NCBI GenBank assembly: GCA_020635235.1
Contig: JACKAF010000004.1
Location: 248,001 to 312,000 of the forward strand
Direction: 5' to 3'
Length of the DNA stretch: 64,000 nt
Source of the DNA: Pseudobdellovibrionaceae bacterium
Lineage (GTDB): Bacteria; Bdellovibrionota; FAC87; UBA2466; JACKAF01
Position numbers and translations under genes: made by a program. The stretch's first letter is position 1; each line of letters starts with the position of its first letter. The notes under the pieces are model-generated. The model worked only from the letters and a program-made list of their open reading frames with translations, did no database searches and had not been told where the DNA came from. This document shows, piece by piece, positions 23,839 through 32,864 of the stretch.

Positions 23839-25006
23839 GCGCCGGAACTACCCTATCTTGAACGACTCGGTCCATGTCGCACAGAGACTGGTTTCTTAGA
23901 AAAGCCGATTCTGCCATGGCCAAGCGAGCCGCCTTTGAGAGGTCGGCCGCTTGCAAGAGCCTGTCTTTCAAATCTACAAAATCAAAAGGTAAATAGTCTT
24001 TTTCGGGCTCCAGATTAAAGCCTCGGGTACCAAAGTGAGTCGACAAAATTGGCAATTTGTGGACCAGGTACTCGAACATTTTGACATTAGTTCCCGAACC
24101 ACTGCTGATAGGATTGAGCGCGAAATCAGCGGCAGCAAAAAAAGGCTGAGTACTTTCGACAAAGCCGGTGACAGTCCAGCCAGGTTCCCGTTGTCCTTTG
24201 TCAGAGACGGAGCCCACAACAAGGATTTCAATCCCGTGCTCGACGAGAGCAGCGCCTTCTCTCTGGTGGAACTCTTGTAGTTTTGCGAAAGCCTCGCCAT
24301 TTGGCCCATACTTGCTGGCGGTAAAGAGGAATACCGTCGCATCGTTGTTTATTCCCCATTCCCTTCGCGTCTCTTCGCGTCCCATCTTCGAAAAACTTCT
24401 TGGATCCAGAGCGTTTGGGACAGCTACTACCGATGGAGCGAGTCCATCGTAGAATTGGTTGTCCACGGCACCACAGGCGAGCACCAAATCTGCCGACTTG
24501 CCCGCGCGGGTTTCCATTGAGTGAAGCCAGCGGCGTAGGCGTGCCGGTTTCAAAACGCGCGTACCATAGGGGATTTCGTGCTCAAGGTTGTGGCTATTTA
24601 GGATCCTGGGCTTATTTTCGAGATACCGTTCCAGGAGTGGCAGATGAAATGGAAAGTCCACCAGTACGAGATCCGCCCACTCGATGCGTTCACGAAGGTG
24701 TTTTGGACACTGCAAGAACGCCCAAGGGATAGAGAACCACAAGTTGGGTAAGTGCAGGGCGTAAGTCAGAAACTGAAGGCAAGCTCTCAGTGGGGAGCGA
24801 TCTACGTACTCAACCAGTTGTGGGCTGATCCGATTCTCTCCAGAGGGAGTTCTGGAGAGATACTCCGATTTTCTCCCAGTGTAAGAATAGACATAAACCT
24901 CATAGCCTGATCGGGAAAGACTCTTTGCCAGGTTGGAACTTCGCATCTGCCCACCCGACTGAGCTGGGAATATTTGAATTCCCGTTATGAATAAGAGCCG
25001 TTTCAA
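23795..25006 (-). CDS. Glycosyltransferase family 4 (GT-B)
   Basis: 403 residues starting at TTG 25006 inside the stop region of the upstream GT2 gene. The N-terminus FITGIQIFPAQSGGQMRSSNLAKSL is the acceptor-domain loop of GT4 enzymes; the C-terminal donor domain has FLFTASKYGPNGEAF and the ALNPISSGSGTNVKMFEYL motif, equivalent to the family EX7E region. It should transfer a sugar from a nucleotide donor during repeat-unit assembly at the inner membrane. It is the last gene of a four-gene minus-strand operon (28428 to 23795) and overlaps the GH5 gene tail to tail by 44 bp. Confidence 0.82.
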   Translation of the reverse strand: MKRLLFITGIQIFPAQSGGQMRSSNLAKSLSRSGYEVYVYSYTGRKSEYLSRTPSGENRISPQLVEYVDRSPLRACLQFLTYALHLPNLWFSIPWAFLQCPKHLRERIEWADLVLVDFPFHLPLLERYLENKPRILNSHNLEHEIPYGTRVLKPARLRRWLHSMETRAGKSADLVLACGAVDNQFYDGLAPSVVAVPNALDPRSFSKMGREETRREWGINNDATVFLFTASKYGPNGEAFAKLQEFHQREGAALVEHGIEILVVGSVSDKGQREPGWTVTGFVESTQPFFAAADFALNPISSGSGTNVKMFEYLVHKLPILSTHFGTRGFNLEPEKDYLPFDFVDLKDRLLQAADLSKAARLAMAESAFLRNQSLCDMDRVVQDRVVPALTTFFAASTAAPNS

Positions 25007-26169
25007 CTAACTACCTTTCCGTGTTGGGTGCGCACCCACCGAATCTCCTGACGACTCAGGCGGAGCTTAAGAGCCGTTACGAGGCGCCACGCTACAAAGT
25101 ACGGCCCTTTGGCCAGCGCCGCGAACGACCGTCTCTGGGCACCCGCTAGCGCGAGAGCCAGAACAGGGTAGCCGATCAAGGCCAAAAAAAATACGGCGGC
25201 CGATACTGCGGAAGTTGCGGTTCCATAAAAAAGCTGAATGGGTAGAAAGAAAACCCCTATGCCTGCAAGCGTGGAAAAGGTGGGAAGGTAGGACTCCACA
25301 CCGGCATCGATCGCAGCTAGATTGCGGTTGGCCACTCCGTAAGCCAAAAGGCGACGACGAAAATTTTGGCTTACTTCCTTCGCGCCTTGCATCCAACGGA
25401 TACGTTGAGTTTTGGCCTGCTCCCACGTGGGCGGCGCTTCCCCATAGCCGATCGCTTGCGGAGCATACTGTATGCGGTACCCGGCAAGCAGAAGGCGTTG
25501 GCGCAGTTGAAAATCTTCAGTGAGGCCTTCACCCCAACCGAGCTCGACGAGCACACTTCGGTGCAGGGCAATTGAGTCTCCCATGTTCTTAGCAGACAAG
25601 CCCCAGAAACTTCTCCCCAGGTTTTGACTAAGGTTGTCTATTAGGAATTTGGCTTCCGTGAGCGCGGCAAACCACCCGCTTTCCGGGTTTACGATCCGGT
25701 GCTGACCCTGAACTACTTTGGCACCCTTACAAAGGTAGCGATCAACAATACTCAGAAAATGTGGATCCACTAAGGTATCGGCATCGAACACTATAACGGC
25801 ATCGTAAGTATCGTCGCGCAGAATCTTCTGAAACAGCCACGATAGCGCGGCCCCCTTACCGGTACGAGGCCCCTCCTGCCGGTCGTGCGCAGTAGCTCCA
25901 GCGTTGCGTGCGAGCAAGACGGTGTCATCCGAACAGTAATCGCCTACCACATGGACTTCATAACGATCCGCTGGGTACTTCATGGACTTAAGCCGCGTAA
26001 CGGTGTCAGCGATTACCGACGCCTCATTGTGGGCGGCGATGGCGATCGCAAACCGGTGGGCGCTAAGTTGAGAGGCTTCGGCACGCACTCGTTTTCCCCG
26101 CCAGGCGCCGAAGAGTAGGAAATAGAAGTAAAGCACTGGTAGCAACAAAATGAGATAGACGTAAGACAC
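25003..26169 (-). CDS. Membrane glycosyltransferase family 2 (processive-type motifs)
   Basis: 388 residues, GTG start 26169 with TAGGAG. An N-terminal membrane helix is followed by the GT-A domain with HNEASVIADTV, VVGDYCSDDT, the DxD-type VFDADTLV, LTEDFQL and QRIRW, the D-D-TED-QxxRW set also found in cellulose and poly-GlcNAc synthases. Two or three C-terminal membrane helices follow. It may extend a beta-linked chain or add one residue. It sits in the middle of the minus-strand operon and overlaps the following GT4 gene by 4 bp. Confidence 0.85.
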   Translation of the reverse strand: MSYVYLILLLPVLYFYFLLFGAWRGKRVRAEASQLSAHRFAIAIAAHNEASVIADTVTRLKSMKYPADRYEVHVVGDYCSDDTVLLARNAGATAHDRQEGPRTGKGAALSWLFQKILRDDTYDAVIVFDADTLVDPHFLSIVDRYLCKGAKVVQGQHRIVNPESGWFAALTEAKFLIDNLSQNLGRSFWGLSAKNMGDSIALHRSVLVELGWGEGLTEDFQLRQRLLLAGYRIQYAPQAIGYGEAPPTWEQAKTQRIRWMQGAKEVSQNFRRRLLAYGVANRNLAAIDAGVESYLPTFSTLAGIGVFFLPIQLFYGTATSAVSAAVFFLALIGYPVLALALAGAQRRSFAALAKGPYFVAWRLVTALKLRLSRQEIRWVRTQHGKVVS

Positions 26170-26178
26170 GAAAGGCTC

Positions 26179-27327
26179 CTAACCTACGAAAGTGAATTCT
26201 GACTTGCACGCGTGCACACGTTCCAAGGTGAGCACGGCATCAATAAAAAACTTGGCGGCCCAGTTGGGATACTTGAACCGTTCGTAAATTCCGAAGAACG
26301 GTGCAGATCCCGGAATACCACCGTGAATTCCTGGCAAGGAAGGCCGCAAAGTCTGCCGCCCAGCCACAAAAGAGAGCGCTGACTGTGCAGAGGAAAAATA
26401 CTGCGCTTCGCCGTCAAGTTCAAAGATGTCGAGCCAAAGTTTCGCGGCCTGGCAGTTTCCGGTGAGGCAGCTGGACTGGCTGCTTTCCTCCCACCCTGAA
26501 GAGAAAGTACTGCAGAGGCTTCCGTCTGGCCTTTGAAGAGCGAGGAGGGCACCAGCGGTTTTCCTTGCGGAAGATAGATACCGATCCTCGCCCAGTAGTT
26601 TTCCGCATTCCAGGAAACCCTCAGCCGTGTAACATAAGGTGTGTGTGAACGGATCCTCCTTCGGCGTAAAGCTGCAGCGACGAAACCAACCGTCCTCGTC
26701 TTGCTGGCTAAGCGCCCATTCCAGGCAACGGATCGCACTGCGCTGGTACTTGCTGTCGCCGACAGCGGTGTAAAGTCGCAGCAGCGCCCAAGCAACACGA
26801 GTATCGATGGTTTTTTCTACGCCTAGGTGTTGGCCATTTTTCCACGACCCACCCTCATCTTGAGAAGAAACTAGCCAGTTGCCCGCTCGGATAGCGGCGT
26901 CGAGGTAAATCTGATTGCCCGCGGCCCTGTGAGCAGCGAGCAAGCCGAACAGCACCTGTCCGGTATCAAAAACAATGGGTGTGTGAGTTTCGCTCGCCCA
27001 GTGACTTACGCCTCCATCCTTACCCATGACTTCCAAGAGATAATCCGCGAGTTTCAATGCGAGAGCGCGAAGACTCGCGTCGCCTAGAAACTGTGCACAG
27101 TTCAAAAGGGTAGGTACGGTGTAACCGGTTGTTTCCGGATACGGATTATCCCAGCGGCCTCTTAGAGTATCAAAGCCCTTGGACAGCCCGTGTTCGTTTG
27201 CGCCTCGATGGGCGTTCCAAAGCCAGTCCACGGCTCCCCTCAAATGGGGGGTGAAGTCGTTCAGGTCTTGTGGCGTTGTACCTCTGGGGAAAAGACTTCG
27301 TCCAAGTGATCGTATCTCGGTCAACAT
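26179..27327 (-). CDS. Alpha/alpha-toroid protein of unknown activity in the exopolysaccharide operon
   Basis: 382 residues, ATG with AGGAGT upstream, no signal peptide. Repeated helical hairpins with QDEGGSW, QQDEDGWFRR and QRPDGSL turns resemble prenyltransferase/squalene-cyclase or (alpha/alpha)6-barrel sugar enzymes such as lyases and epimerases. No decisive catalytic motif is visible. Several cysteines cluster near SSCLTGNC. Its place between two glycosyltransferases with gaps of 9 and 21 bp suggests a cytoplasmic step in polymer synthesis or modification. Assignment stays at fold level. Confidence 0.7.
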   Translation of the reverse strand: MLTEIRSLGRSLFPRGTTPQDLNDFTPHLRGAVDWLWNAHRGANEHGLSKGFDTLRGRWDNPYPETTGYTVPTLLNCAQFLGDASLRALALKLADYLLEVMGKDGGVSHWASETHTPIVFDTGQVLFGLLAAHRAAGNQIYLDAAIRAGNWLVSSQDEGGSWKNGQHLGVEKTIDTRVAWALLRLYTAVGDSKYQRSAIRCLEWALSQQDEDGWFRRCSFTPKEDPFTHTLCYTAEGFLECGKLLGEDRYLSSARKTAGALLALQRPDGSLCSTFSSGWEESSQSSCLTGNCQAAKLWLDIFELDGEAQYFSSAQSALSFVAGRQTLRPSLPGIHGGIPGSAPFFGIYERFKYPNWAAKFFIDAVLTLERVHACKSEFTFVG

Positions 27328-27348
27328 AGTGACTCCTGTGGTGTTAGA

Positions 27349-28428
27349 CTATGCATAGAGGGCACCGTATTCCTGGATCATCCGCTCCATGGAAAACGAA
27401 CTCCGTACATTGTGCTGGGCCCTTGCCGGAAGTGCGGCGTAGGTAGCAGGTTGTTTGGAGATCTCCCGCAACTTGTTGAGAAGATCTTCGCCGTTCAGCT
27501 CAAAGAATAAAATTCCGTCATTCGAAAGCAATCTATGGGCAGGAATATCCGAGCACAGGCACAACAGCCCTGCCGCCATGGCCTCCAGTACGGCTACCGG
27601 GTGCCCTTCGGTGAACGACGGACTGACGAAGATATCACCGTTTGCAAGCAAACCCTTTACGTCTTCCTGAAATCCGTGAAAGAACACTTGAGAACCAAGG
27701 CCATTGTTTTCAACAAACTGCTTCAACCTGAGTTCCTCTTCGGCCGAGCCTGATCCCGCGTGGTGAAGCTCGAAGTCCACACCTTCTGCTTTCAATGCTG
27801 CACAGGTTCGCAACAGATGGATTAGGTTTTTCTCTGCTGAAATCCGCGAAACATTCACAAGCCTTAACCTACCGGGCCGAAGTTCCGCTCGGCCCACGCT
27901 GGGCTCAAACGCTGCAAAGTCGAGGCCATTGTAAATTGTACGAAGTTTTCTTCGTGCAATGGGGCAGTGAGACTTCAACTCTTCGGTGACATAGTCGGAT
28001 ACTCCGACGATCTGCGAATAAAAAAGGCTGGCAAACTGGAAAAAGAAAACGTACTTCGGATAACGAAGAAAATCGTGGAGTGTGTGGTGAGTGTGAATGA
28101 GGCGCAAGCCGGGGAAGCGCGCTTTCAGTGCGATCGCGTATTCCATGGGGCCGAAATCATGTGTATGAATGACCTGAATATTGTTGTGACGAACCGTGTG
28201 GACAAGCTCTCTTAGTAGCTTGAAGTCATAGCCCTTTGGTTTGTTGTAACAAAAGACCGGTGTTCCGTGTCCCTGCAGCTTTTGCCCGATTCCCTGGAGT
28301 TTTTCGGTCTGATAAGCATAGAAGTAAAGAGAGTAGCGTTCTTTGGGCGAATGCTTTGCCAATTGTTCCAGCAGCCGCTCAATGCCGCCCTGGTATAGAT
28401 GTTCAACCAAGTGCAAAACCCGGCACAT
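27349..28428 (-). CDS. Glycosyltransferase family 4 (GT-B)
   Basis: 359 residues, ATG with GGGGAGGGG upstream. The N-terminal half has LVEHLYQGGIERLLEQLA and IQVIHTHDFG; the donor half has LVNVSRISAEKNLIHLL, FHGFQEDV and the EX7E motif SFTEGHPVAVLEAMAAG. These are standard for GT4 retaining enzymes. It is the first gene of the minus-strand four-gene operon. Donor and acceptor cannot be inferred. Confidence 0.87.
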   Translation of the reverse strand: MCRVLHLVEHLYQGGIERLLEQLAKHSPKERYSLYFYAYQTEKLQGIGQKLQGHGTPVFCYNKPKGYDFKLLRELVHTVRHNNIQVIHTHDFGPMEYAIALKARFPGLRLIHTHHTLHDFLRYPKYVFFFQFASLFYSQIVGVSDYVTEELKSHCPIARRKLRTIYNGLDFAAFEPSVGRAELRPGRLRLVNVSRISAEKNLIHLLRTCAALKAEGVDFELHHAGSGSAEEELRLKQFVENNGLGSQVFFHGFQEDVKGLLANGDIFVSPSFTEGHPVAVLEAMAAGLLCLCSDIPAHRLLSNDGILFFELNGEDLLNKLREISKQPATYAALPARAQHNVRSSFSMERMIQEYGALYA

Positions 28429-28743
28429 GGACCACCCCTCCCCTCAAAAATCTGTAACATAGTTCAGACGCGGCTGCTAAGTGCTTTCCCCTCTCGCCGT
28501 GAATTTTCTTACCGGTAATATTTTCCTTCGGAGGTGGTGCCGAAATAACCTCTTTGTTTCTTTGTGTTTGGCAAATTTTTCAGGCTTCGCGGATTGGCTC
28601 ACCGCGGGACTTGATTGGAAGCTCTTTTTCGTGCGTGTTCCTCAATCGAAACTATTGCATTGAGTCGTGGCACTTCAATTGCAGCCGCTGAAACCGGTGC
28701 CACACATTTTGGTTACCAGTTTAAGAAAAAGGAGCTTTGGAAA
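28429..28743. other. Divergent intergenic control region in the exopolysaccharide locus
   Basis: These 315 bp separate the minus-strand glycosyltransferase operon from the GH26-like genes and contain no credible gene. A perfect sigma-54 element faces the GH26 gene (28668-28683) and the AAGGAG site of that gene lies at its right end. I saw no convincing promoter for the minus-strand operon. Enhancer sites for a sigma-54 activator could lie here but were not recognised. Confidence 0.55.
28668..28683 (+). promoter_or_regulatory. Perfect sigma-54 promoter of the first GH26-like gene
   Basis: TGGCAC-TTCAA-TTGCA matches the -24/-12 consensus at every position, with GG and GC ten bases apart. The start of transcription is expected near 28694, 50 nt before the ATG at 28744. 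Dependence on an AAA+ activator follows from the promoter class; none is encoded in the window. Confidence 0.75.
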
Positions 28744-29826
28744 ATGAAAACCAAACGCAGATTTCTGCAACGTAGTGTGTTCGCGGTAGTCGCGCTACTT
28801 GGCATGGCCGCTCAGGCCGCGCCGTTAAAAGTCGTTCCGTCAGAATGGGGCATTTATCATGGAGCTTTTCCGGATTTGACGGCCCCCGCATCGCAGTTCT
28901 TTGAAAGTTCGAAGATCATGCAACTAGATTCTATGTTAGCTAAACCGCTAGCGTGGGTGCAGGTTCAGGATGACTTCGTGGAAGGTATCCAGTTTCCCTG
29001 GCCTGCCGTCGAGGCCATAGAAAAACTTGGTAAGGTTCCCTATATCCGATTGATGCCGCGTTCGCGTCGTCAGCAGGACTTCGGAATGGATCCTCTCTAT
29101 AATCTAAACAACATTTTGAGAGGGGATTTTGATATCGAACTGCGTGAGTATGCTCGGAACGCCAAACTGACAGGATCTCCGCTGATCATGGAATTCGCCC
29201 CGGAAGCCAACGGCCGTTGGTACCCGTGGAACGGACTGTGGAATGGCGGCGGCGAAACCACCGGTTACGGGGATCCCACTCTGCCGGACGGTCCGGAACG
29301 CTATCGTGATGCTTATCGTCGCGTGATCGACATCTTCCGTGTTGAGGGAGTCGAAAACGTTACCTGGGTATTCCACGTCGATTCCCAACCCAAGCCGACC
29401 GCGGATTGGAACAAGATGGCCTTGTACTATCCCGGAGATGAATACATCGATTGGATTGGTATCAGCGTATTTGGCGCCCAATTTCCATGGGATTACTGGA
29501 ACAGTTTCACCCAGGTGATGGATCAGGCATATGACGAGTTTGCGGCAATTTCCCCTAACAAGCCTCTGGCAGTGGTGGAATTCGGTGTGATTGAGGACAG
29601 TTTCGATCCCAACCGCAAGGCAAACTGGCTCCGCGAGGCACTTACTGTGATTCGTGACGAGCGCTATGCCCGTATCAAGGCGATTAGCTACTGGCATGAA
29701 AGTAGCTGGATTCCTACACGGGACAACAACCTGCGACTGGATTCCAGTCCACAAGCGCTGGAGATGTACAACCGTCTGCTGCAGGAAGAAACCTTCCTCG
29801 GCGAACTCGAAGTTACTTGGCCGTAG
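28744..29826 (+). CDS. Exported GH26-like glycoside hydrolase, copy 1
   Basis: 360 residues from ATG 28744 with AAGGAG. The basic leader MKTKRRFLQRSVFAVVALLG, cut near AQA-APL, sends it to the periplasm or outside. The mature part has GH26-type catalytic regions: APEANGRWYPWNG with Glu154 as acid/base and AVVEFGVIE with Glu279 as nucleophile, plus YIDWIGISVFGAQ and ISYWHESSW. GH26 enzymes cut mannans and related beta-glycans. It is followed by a terminator and then by a paralogue; both probably act on the polymer made by this locus. Transcription from a perfect sigma-54 promoter is predicted. Confidence 0.82.
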   Translation: MKTKRRFLQRSVFAVVALLGMAAQAAPLKVVPSEWGIYHGAFPDLTAPASQFFESSKIMQLDSMLAKPLAWVQVQDDFVEGIQFPWPAVEAIEKLGKVPYIRLMPRSRRQQDFGMDPLYNLNNILRGDFDIELREYARNAKLTGSPLIMEFAPEANGRWYPWNGLWNGGGETTGYGDPTLPDGPERYRDAYRRVIDIFRVEGVENVTWVFHVDSQPKPTADWNKMALYYPGDEYIDWIGISVFGAQFPWDYWNSFTQVMDQAYDEFAAISPNKPLAVVEFGVIEDSFDPNRKANWLREALTVIRDERYARIKAISYWHESSWIPTRDNNLRLDSSPQALEMYNRLLQEETFLGELEVTWP

Positions 29827-29857
29827 CCTGGTAACTCTGGTAACTAGATCCTAGAGG

Positions 29858-29890
29858 CCGGTGCTTCGCTTTTAGCGGGGCACCGGTTTT
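29858..29890 (+). terminator. Rho-independent terminator after GH26-like copy 1
   Basis: CCGGTGC (29858-29864) pairs with GCACCGG (29880-29886), with an inner CGC/GCG pair, and TTTT follows directly. It separates the two GH26-like genes, so copy 2 may have its own promoter or receive only read-through. Confidence 0.7.
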
Positions 29891-29948
29891 CGTATAGGCC
29901 GTCGTTTTCGGATGGGGCACTAATGGCAGGCAGATTCGGGGGGCGAAG

Positions 29949-31133
29949 ATGAAAAGATTTGGTTACAGATGGGTTAGGAATAACGGTTCCTTGATACTTT
30001 TGACGGTGCTAACTGGGATTGCACTTGTCAGCTGCGCAAAACGGCCCGGCAAGGCCGAGCGAGTGGTTCCGCCTGCGCCGGAGCGTTTTTCTCTTCGAGC
30101 GAATGCCCTCCAACCTCCGGAGAAGGGTGTGTACCAGGGGGCTTTTCCGGATCTTCCCAAGGGAGACCTCGTCAACATTGCTTCCAACGTGCGGGCGATG
30201 GAACGACTTACCGGTAAACCCTTAACCTGGGTGCAATTTGAAAACGACTGGGCGGAGAGTACCGAGTTTCCCTGGCAGGCGGTGGATGAAATTTTAAAGA
30301 TGGGGCGTATTCCCTACATCCGGATTCTTCCTCGAAGCCGCACCGATCAAAATCTTGGTGCGGACCCTGTTTACACGATGGAAAATTTTCTAAAGGGATA
30401 TTTCGACGATGTAATGAGACAGTGGGCCGCCCTCGCCAAGACGGTAGATCAACCCATCATTATCGAATTTGCGCCAGAGGTGAATGGCAATTGGTACCCT
30501 TGGAACGGGCAGTGGAACGGTGGTGGGGAAAAGACCCAATACGGGGATCCCGAACTAGCGGATGGCCCGGAGCGTTTTCGCGATGTTTACCGTCGGGTGA
30601 TCGATATTTTTAAAACCGCCCGTGCCGACAAAGTTACCTGGGTCTTTCACGTGGATTCTCAACCTCAGCCAAAGGAAGAATGGAACGAGATGGCCCACTA
30701 CTACCCGGGCGATGAATACATTGATTGGATCGGTGTGAGCGTTTTCGGAGCGCAAGTTCCCGGAGACTATTGGAACTCGTTCACCTCGGTTTTGGACAAC
30801 ACCTACAACGAACTGGTTTCCATCTCGCCTTTGAAGCCCGTCGCGATTGTGGAGTTTGCGACCATCGAACACCCGTCGGATCCAATGGGGAAGGCTCGGT
30901 GGATTCAGGAAGCTCTTTTCAGCTTACGGGCAGGTTGGTACCCGCACGTAAGGGCGATCAGCTACTGGCACGAACGGAGTTGGACGGGGGATCCTGCCCA
31001 GAACTTGCGCCTCGACTCCAGCGTGAACGCGTTGGATGCGTACCGCAATGGGATTGGGAACGAGTATTTTATCTCAGAGGGGCTTTTTACGAAGCAGGCA
31101 CAAACCGGAGAAGTCGGTTCACCTTCTCCTTGA
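29949..31133 (+). CDS. GH26-like glycoside hydrolase, copy 2, predicted lipoprotein
   Basis: 394 residues, clearly paralogous to the preceding gene over the whole catalytic domain (YQGAFPDL, APEVNGNWYPWNG, YIDWIGVSVFGAQ, ISYWHERSW). The catalytic glutamates are Glu177 and Glu302. Unlike copy 1 its leader ends in a lipobox (IALVSC), so it should be anchored to a membrane by lipid. One soluble and one tethered version suggest division of labour in trimming or releasing polysaccharide. The 3' end overlaps the convergent flippase gene by 47 bp. I could not identify its promoter. Confidence 0.82.
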   Translation: MKRFGYRWVRNNGSLILLTVLTGIALVSCAKRPGKAERVVPPAPERFSLRANALQPPEKGVYQGAFPDLPKGDLVNIASNVRAMERLTGKPLTWVQFENDWAESTEFPWQAVDEILKMGRIPYIRILPRSRTDQNLGADPVYTMENFLKGYFDDVMRQWAALAKTVDQPIIIEFAPEVNGNWYPWNGQWNGGGEKTQYGDPELADGPERFRDVYRRVIDIFKTARADKVTWVFHVDSQPQPKEEWNEMAHYYPGDEYIDWIGVSVFGAQVPGDYWNSFTSVLDNTYNELVSISPLKPVAIVEFATIEHPSDPMGKARWIQEALFSLRAGWYPHVRAISYWHERSWTGDPAQNLRLDSSVNALDAYRNGIGNEYFISEGLFTKQAQTGEVGSPSP

Positions 31134-32568
31134 GATAGTCGACCTCATCGGCCATTACGAGCCCTGTAGGAATAGCGCTAGCAGCAAGGAGGGCGGCGTA
31201 CACGCTGCCACCCATTGTGAGTTGCCAGAAAACGTTCAGTTGAAATGGGGCGATGCAAAGCCACGACATGGCTGCGCCTAGAGCACTCACGAGTACGATG
31301 CGGTTTACCTGAGCCCAAGGGAAGTACTCCGAGGCTTTTAGCTGCAGGAGGCGTGAGGCCGCTCTAGAATACAGCACTTGCGTGCATAAATCGCAAACGA
31401 GCTTGGTAAAAAGCGCCCCCAAGGGGCCGAAAAAGTATGCACTCGCCACCACTGCTGCAACGGTATAGAGGGCCGCCACGCTTTGTAAGCGAAGCAGGTG
31501 CCCAGTACGTGCGAAAACCCGAAAAAGAATCTCCGGTGAGAACCCACTTAGAAGCAGAATGAGTGTGAAGATTCGAAAGTACGGGGCACTTTCAGCGTAG
31601 GTGTCGGAAAAAACAAATCGGATTACCGGCTCGGAAAAAAACACGAGAAAAGCCGCCACAGGTACCTGGAATAGCGCTACTTTGCGCAGAGTCGTGTGCC
31701 AGAGGTATTTCAGTCGTTCTGGATTGCTCCGGGATTCGACCATATCGAACGACATGAGATCCGTCATGGTGTTGGACACGCTCCCGATAAGCGGGATTTC
31801 AAAACAACCAACAGCATAAATGGTGAACTGGCGCACGGAAAACAGCGCGGAGATGACAAATTTGTCCAGCTTTAAGCAAAAGGCGATGAGATTCGTAAGG
31901 CCCTGTGGCAGGCTGAAACGAACCTGCTCCCTGAAATATTGCGTCGACAACTGCGCTCTATTTGGCGTTCGCCACCATTCCCGCAAGTTAAACCCTGCCA
32001 ATGTAACGAACTTGATTCCCGTTAGGATCGCCAGCGCAAGAAAAACTCCCTCCATAGAGTTAAAGAAGTAAAAGCCTCCAATCAGGACGGCCGCCTTCAG
32101 ACTTTCGTAAATAAAACTGACGGCGATGGCCGCCTTAATGTGGTCCAGCACTGTCAGATAGTGTTCGAAATGCTGCGTCGGAATTGAGAAAAAAAGAAAG
32201 AGGGCGAAGTAGGGGAGAGGTTTAGCTAAGTCGGGATTATTGAAGAGCTGTCCAAAAACATCCGGAAAAAAACACAGCCCCGCGCATAAAGCGCCCGCGA
32301 CGAGCGAGTCAAAAAACATGACGTTCAGAGAAAAAAGGCTACGGTGCTCTGGCTTGTTTTTAACAAAGTAAAAAAGGGCATTGTCCATGCCCATATGGCC
32401 AATCACCATCGCTAGCAGGTAAATGAGCATGAGTTGCTTGTAAGTGCCGTAGAGTTCGACCGCTAGCCAGCGACTTAAAAAGATTGGAATAAGAAAACTG
32501 GCCACCACTACACCAAGATGGCCTAGAGAGAGCAGCACGGTTTTTTCAAAGTGTGTTTTATCTGACAT
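31087..32568 (-). CDS. Wzx-type polysaccharide flippase (MOP superfamily)
   Basis: 493 residues from ATG 32568, with about twelve to fourteen membrane helices and few charged residues between them. The opening LSLGHLGVVVASFLIPIFLSRWLAVELYGTYKQL is the typical start of O-antigen/exopolysaccharide flippases, which move lipid-linked repeat units across the inner membrane. It stands alone on the minus strand, divergent from the sugar-phosphate transferase, and its 3' end overlaps GH26-like copy 2 by 47 bp. The ribosome binding site is weak. An in-frame upstream start (32625) is possible but adds low-complexity sequence. Confidence 0.87.
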   Translation of the reverse strand: MSDKTHFEKTVLLSLGHLGVVVASFLIPIFLSRWLAVELYGTYKQLMLIYLLAMVIGHMGMDNALFYFVKNKPEHRSLFSLNVMFFDSLVAGALCAGLCFFPDVFGQLFNNPDLAKPLPYFALFLFFSIPTQHFEHYLTVLDHIKAAIAVSFIYESLKAAVLIGGFYFFNSMEGVFLALAILTGIKFVTLAGFNLREWWRTPNRAQLSTQYFREQVRFSLPQGLTNLIAFCLKLDKFVISALFSVRQFTIYAVGCFEIPLIGSVSNTMTDLMSFDMVESRSNPERLKYLWHTTLRKVALFQVPVAAFLVFFSEPVIRFVFSDTYAESAPYFRIFTLILLLSGFSPEILFRVFARTGHLLRLQSVAALYTVAAVVASAYFFGPLGALFTKLVCDLCTQVLYSRAASRLLQLKASEYFPWAQVNRIVLVSALGAAMSWLCIAPFQLNVFWQLTMGGSVYAALLAASAIPTGLVMADEVDYLKEKVNRLLRFVPAS

Positions 32569-32864
32569 CGAGCTAAAGCCACCAACACCCGAAGTGGATG
32601 GCGGACCTCCCCCTACCGGTCCCATTCAACGTAGCGCGGCTCTCGCCTGGCATCAAGGAGCAAACATCGCGCGTCGGGTTGGTATCATTTTGGCGCGGTG
32701 GCGAAAAGTTTACCGGTTTTGGCACCAGACCTTTTGGACACCCTCCTGTTTCCCGCTATAAACGCGCACTTTCGGGATCTCACAAGTGGCACAGTTTCTG
32801 CAAACTCAATAACCAGACATGGGAAGTCTCGGCTATGGGGAGCCGAGTCCTCTTTGGGGGGAAC
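32569..32864. other. Divergent intergenic region between flippase and initiating transferase
   Basis: About 296 bp without a convincing gene. The frame of the downstream transferase stays open through most of it, but the translation looks non-coding. It contains a sigma-54-type element at 32787-32802 facing the transferase operon. I saw no clear promoter for the flippase. Confidence 0.5.
32787..32802 (+). promoter_or_regulatory. Sigma-54-type promoter of the main exopolysaccharide operon
   Basis: TGGCAC-AGTTT-CTGCA has a perfect -24 element, GG and GC ten bases apart, and a single deviation (C for T) in the -12 element. The predicted start near 32813 precedes the ATG at 32865 by about 52 nt, almost the same spacing as for the GH26-like gene. 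Confidence 0.6.

Noticed and set aside
28429..28500. Possible sigma-54 site for the minus-strand glycosyltransferase operon
   Set aside because: GG and GC are correctly spaced near 28485, but the -24 element lacks the conserved GCAC, so I do not claim it.
32680..32694. Another GG-N10-GC site (TGGTATCATTTTGGC)
   Set aside because: Too many departures from consensus in both elements; the better site at 32787 serves the same gene.
32598..32864. In-frame extension of the sugar-phosphate transferase upstream of 32865
   Set aside because: The extension has no family similarity, would cover the sigma-54-type promoter and overlaps the divergent flippase start; the ATG at 32865 has a good ribosome binding site.
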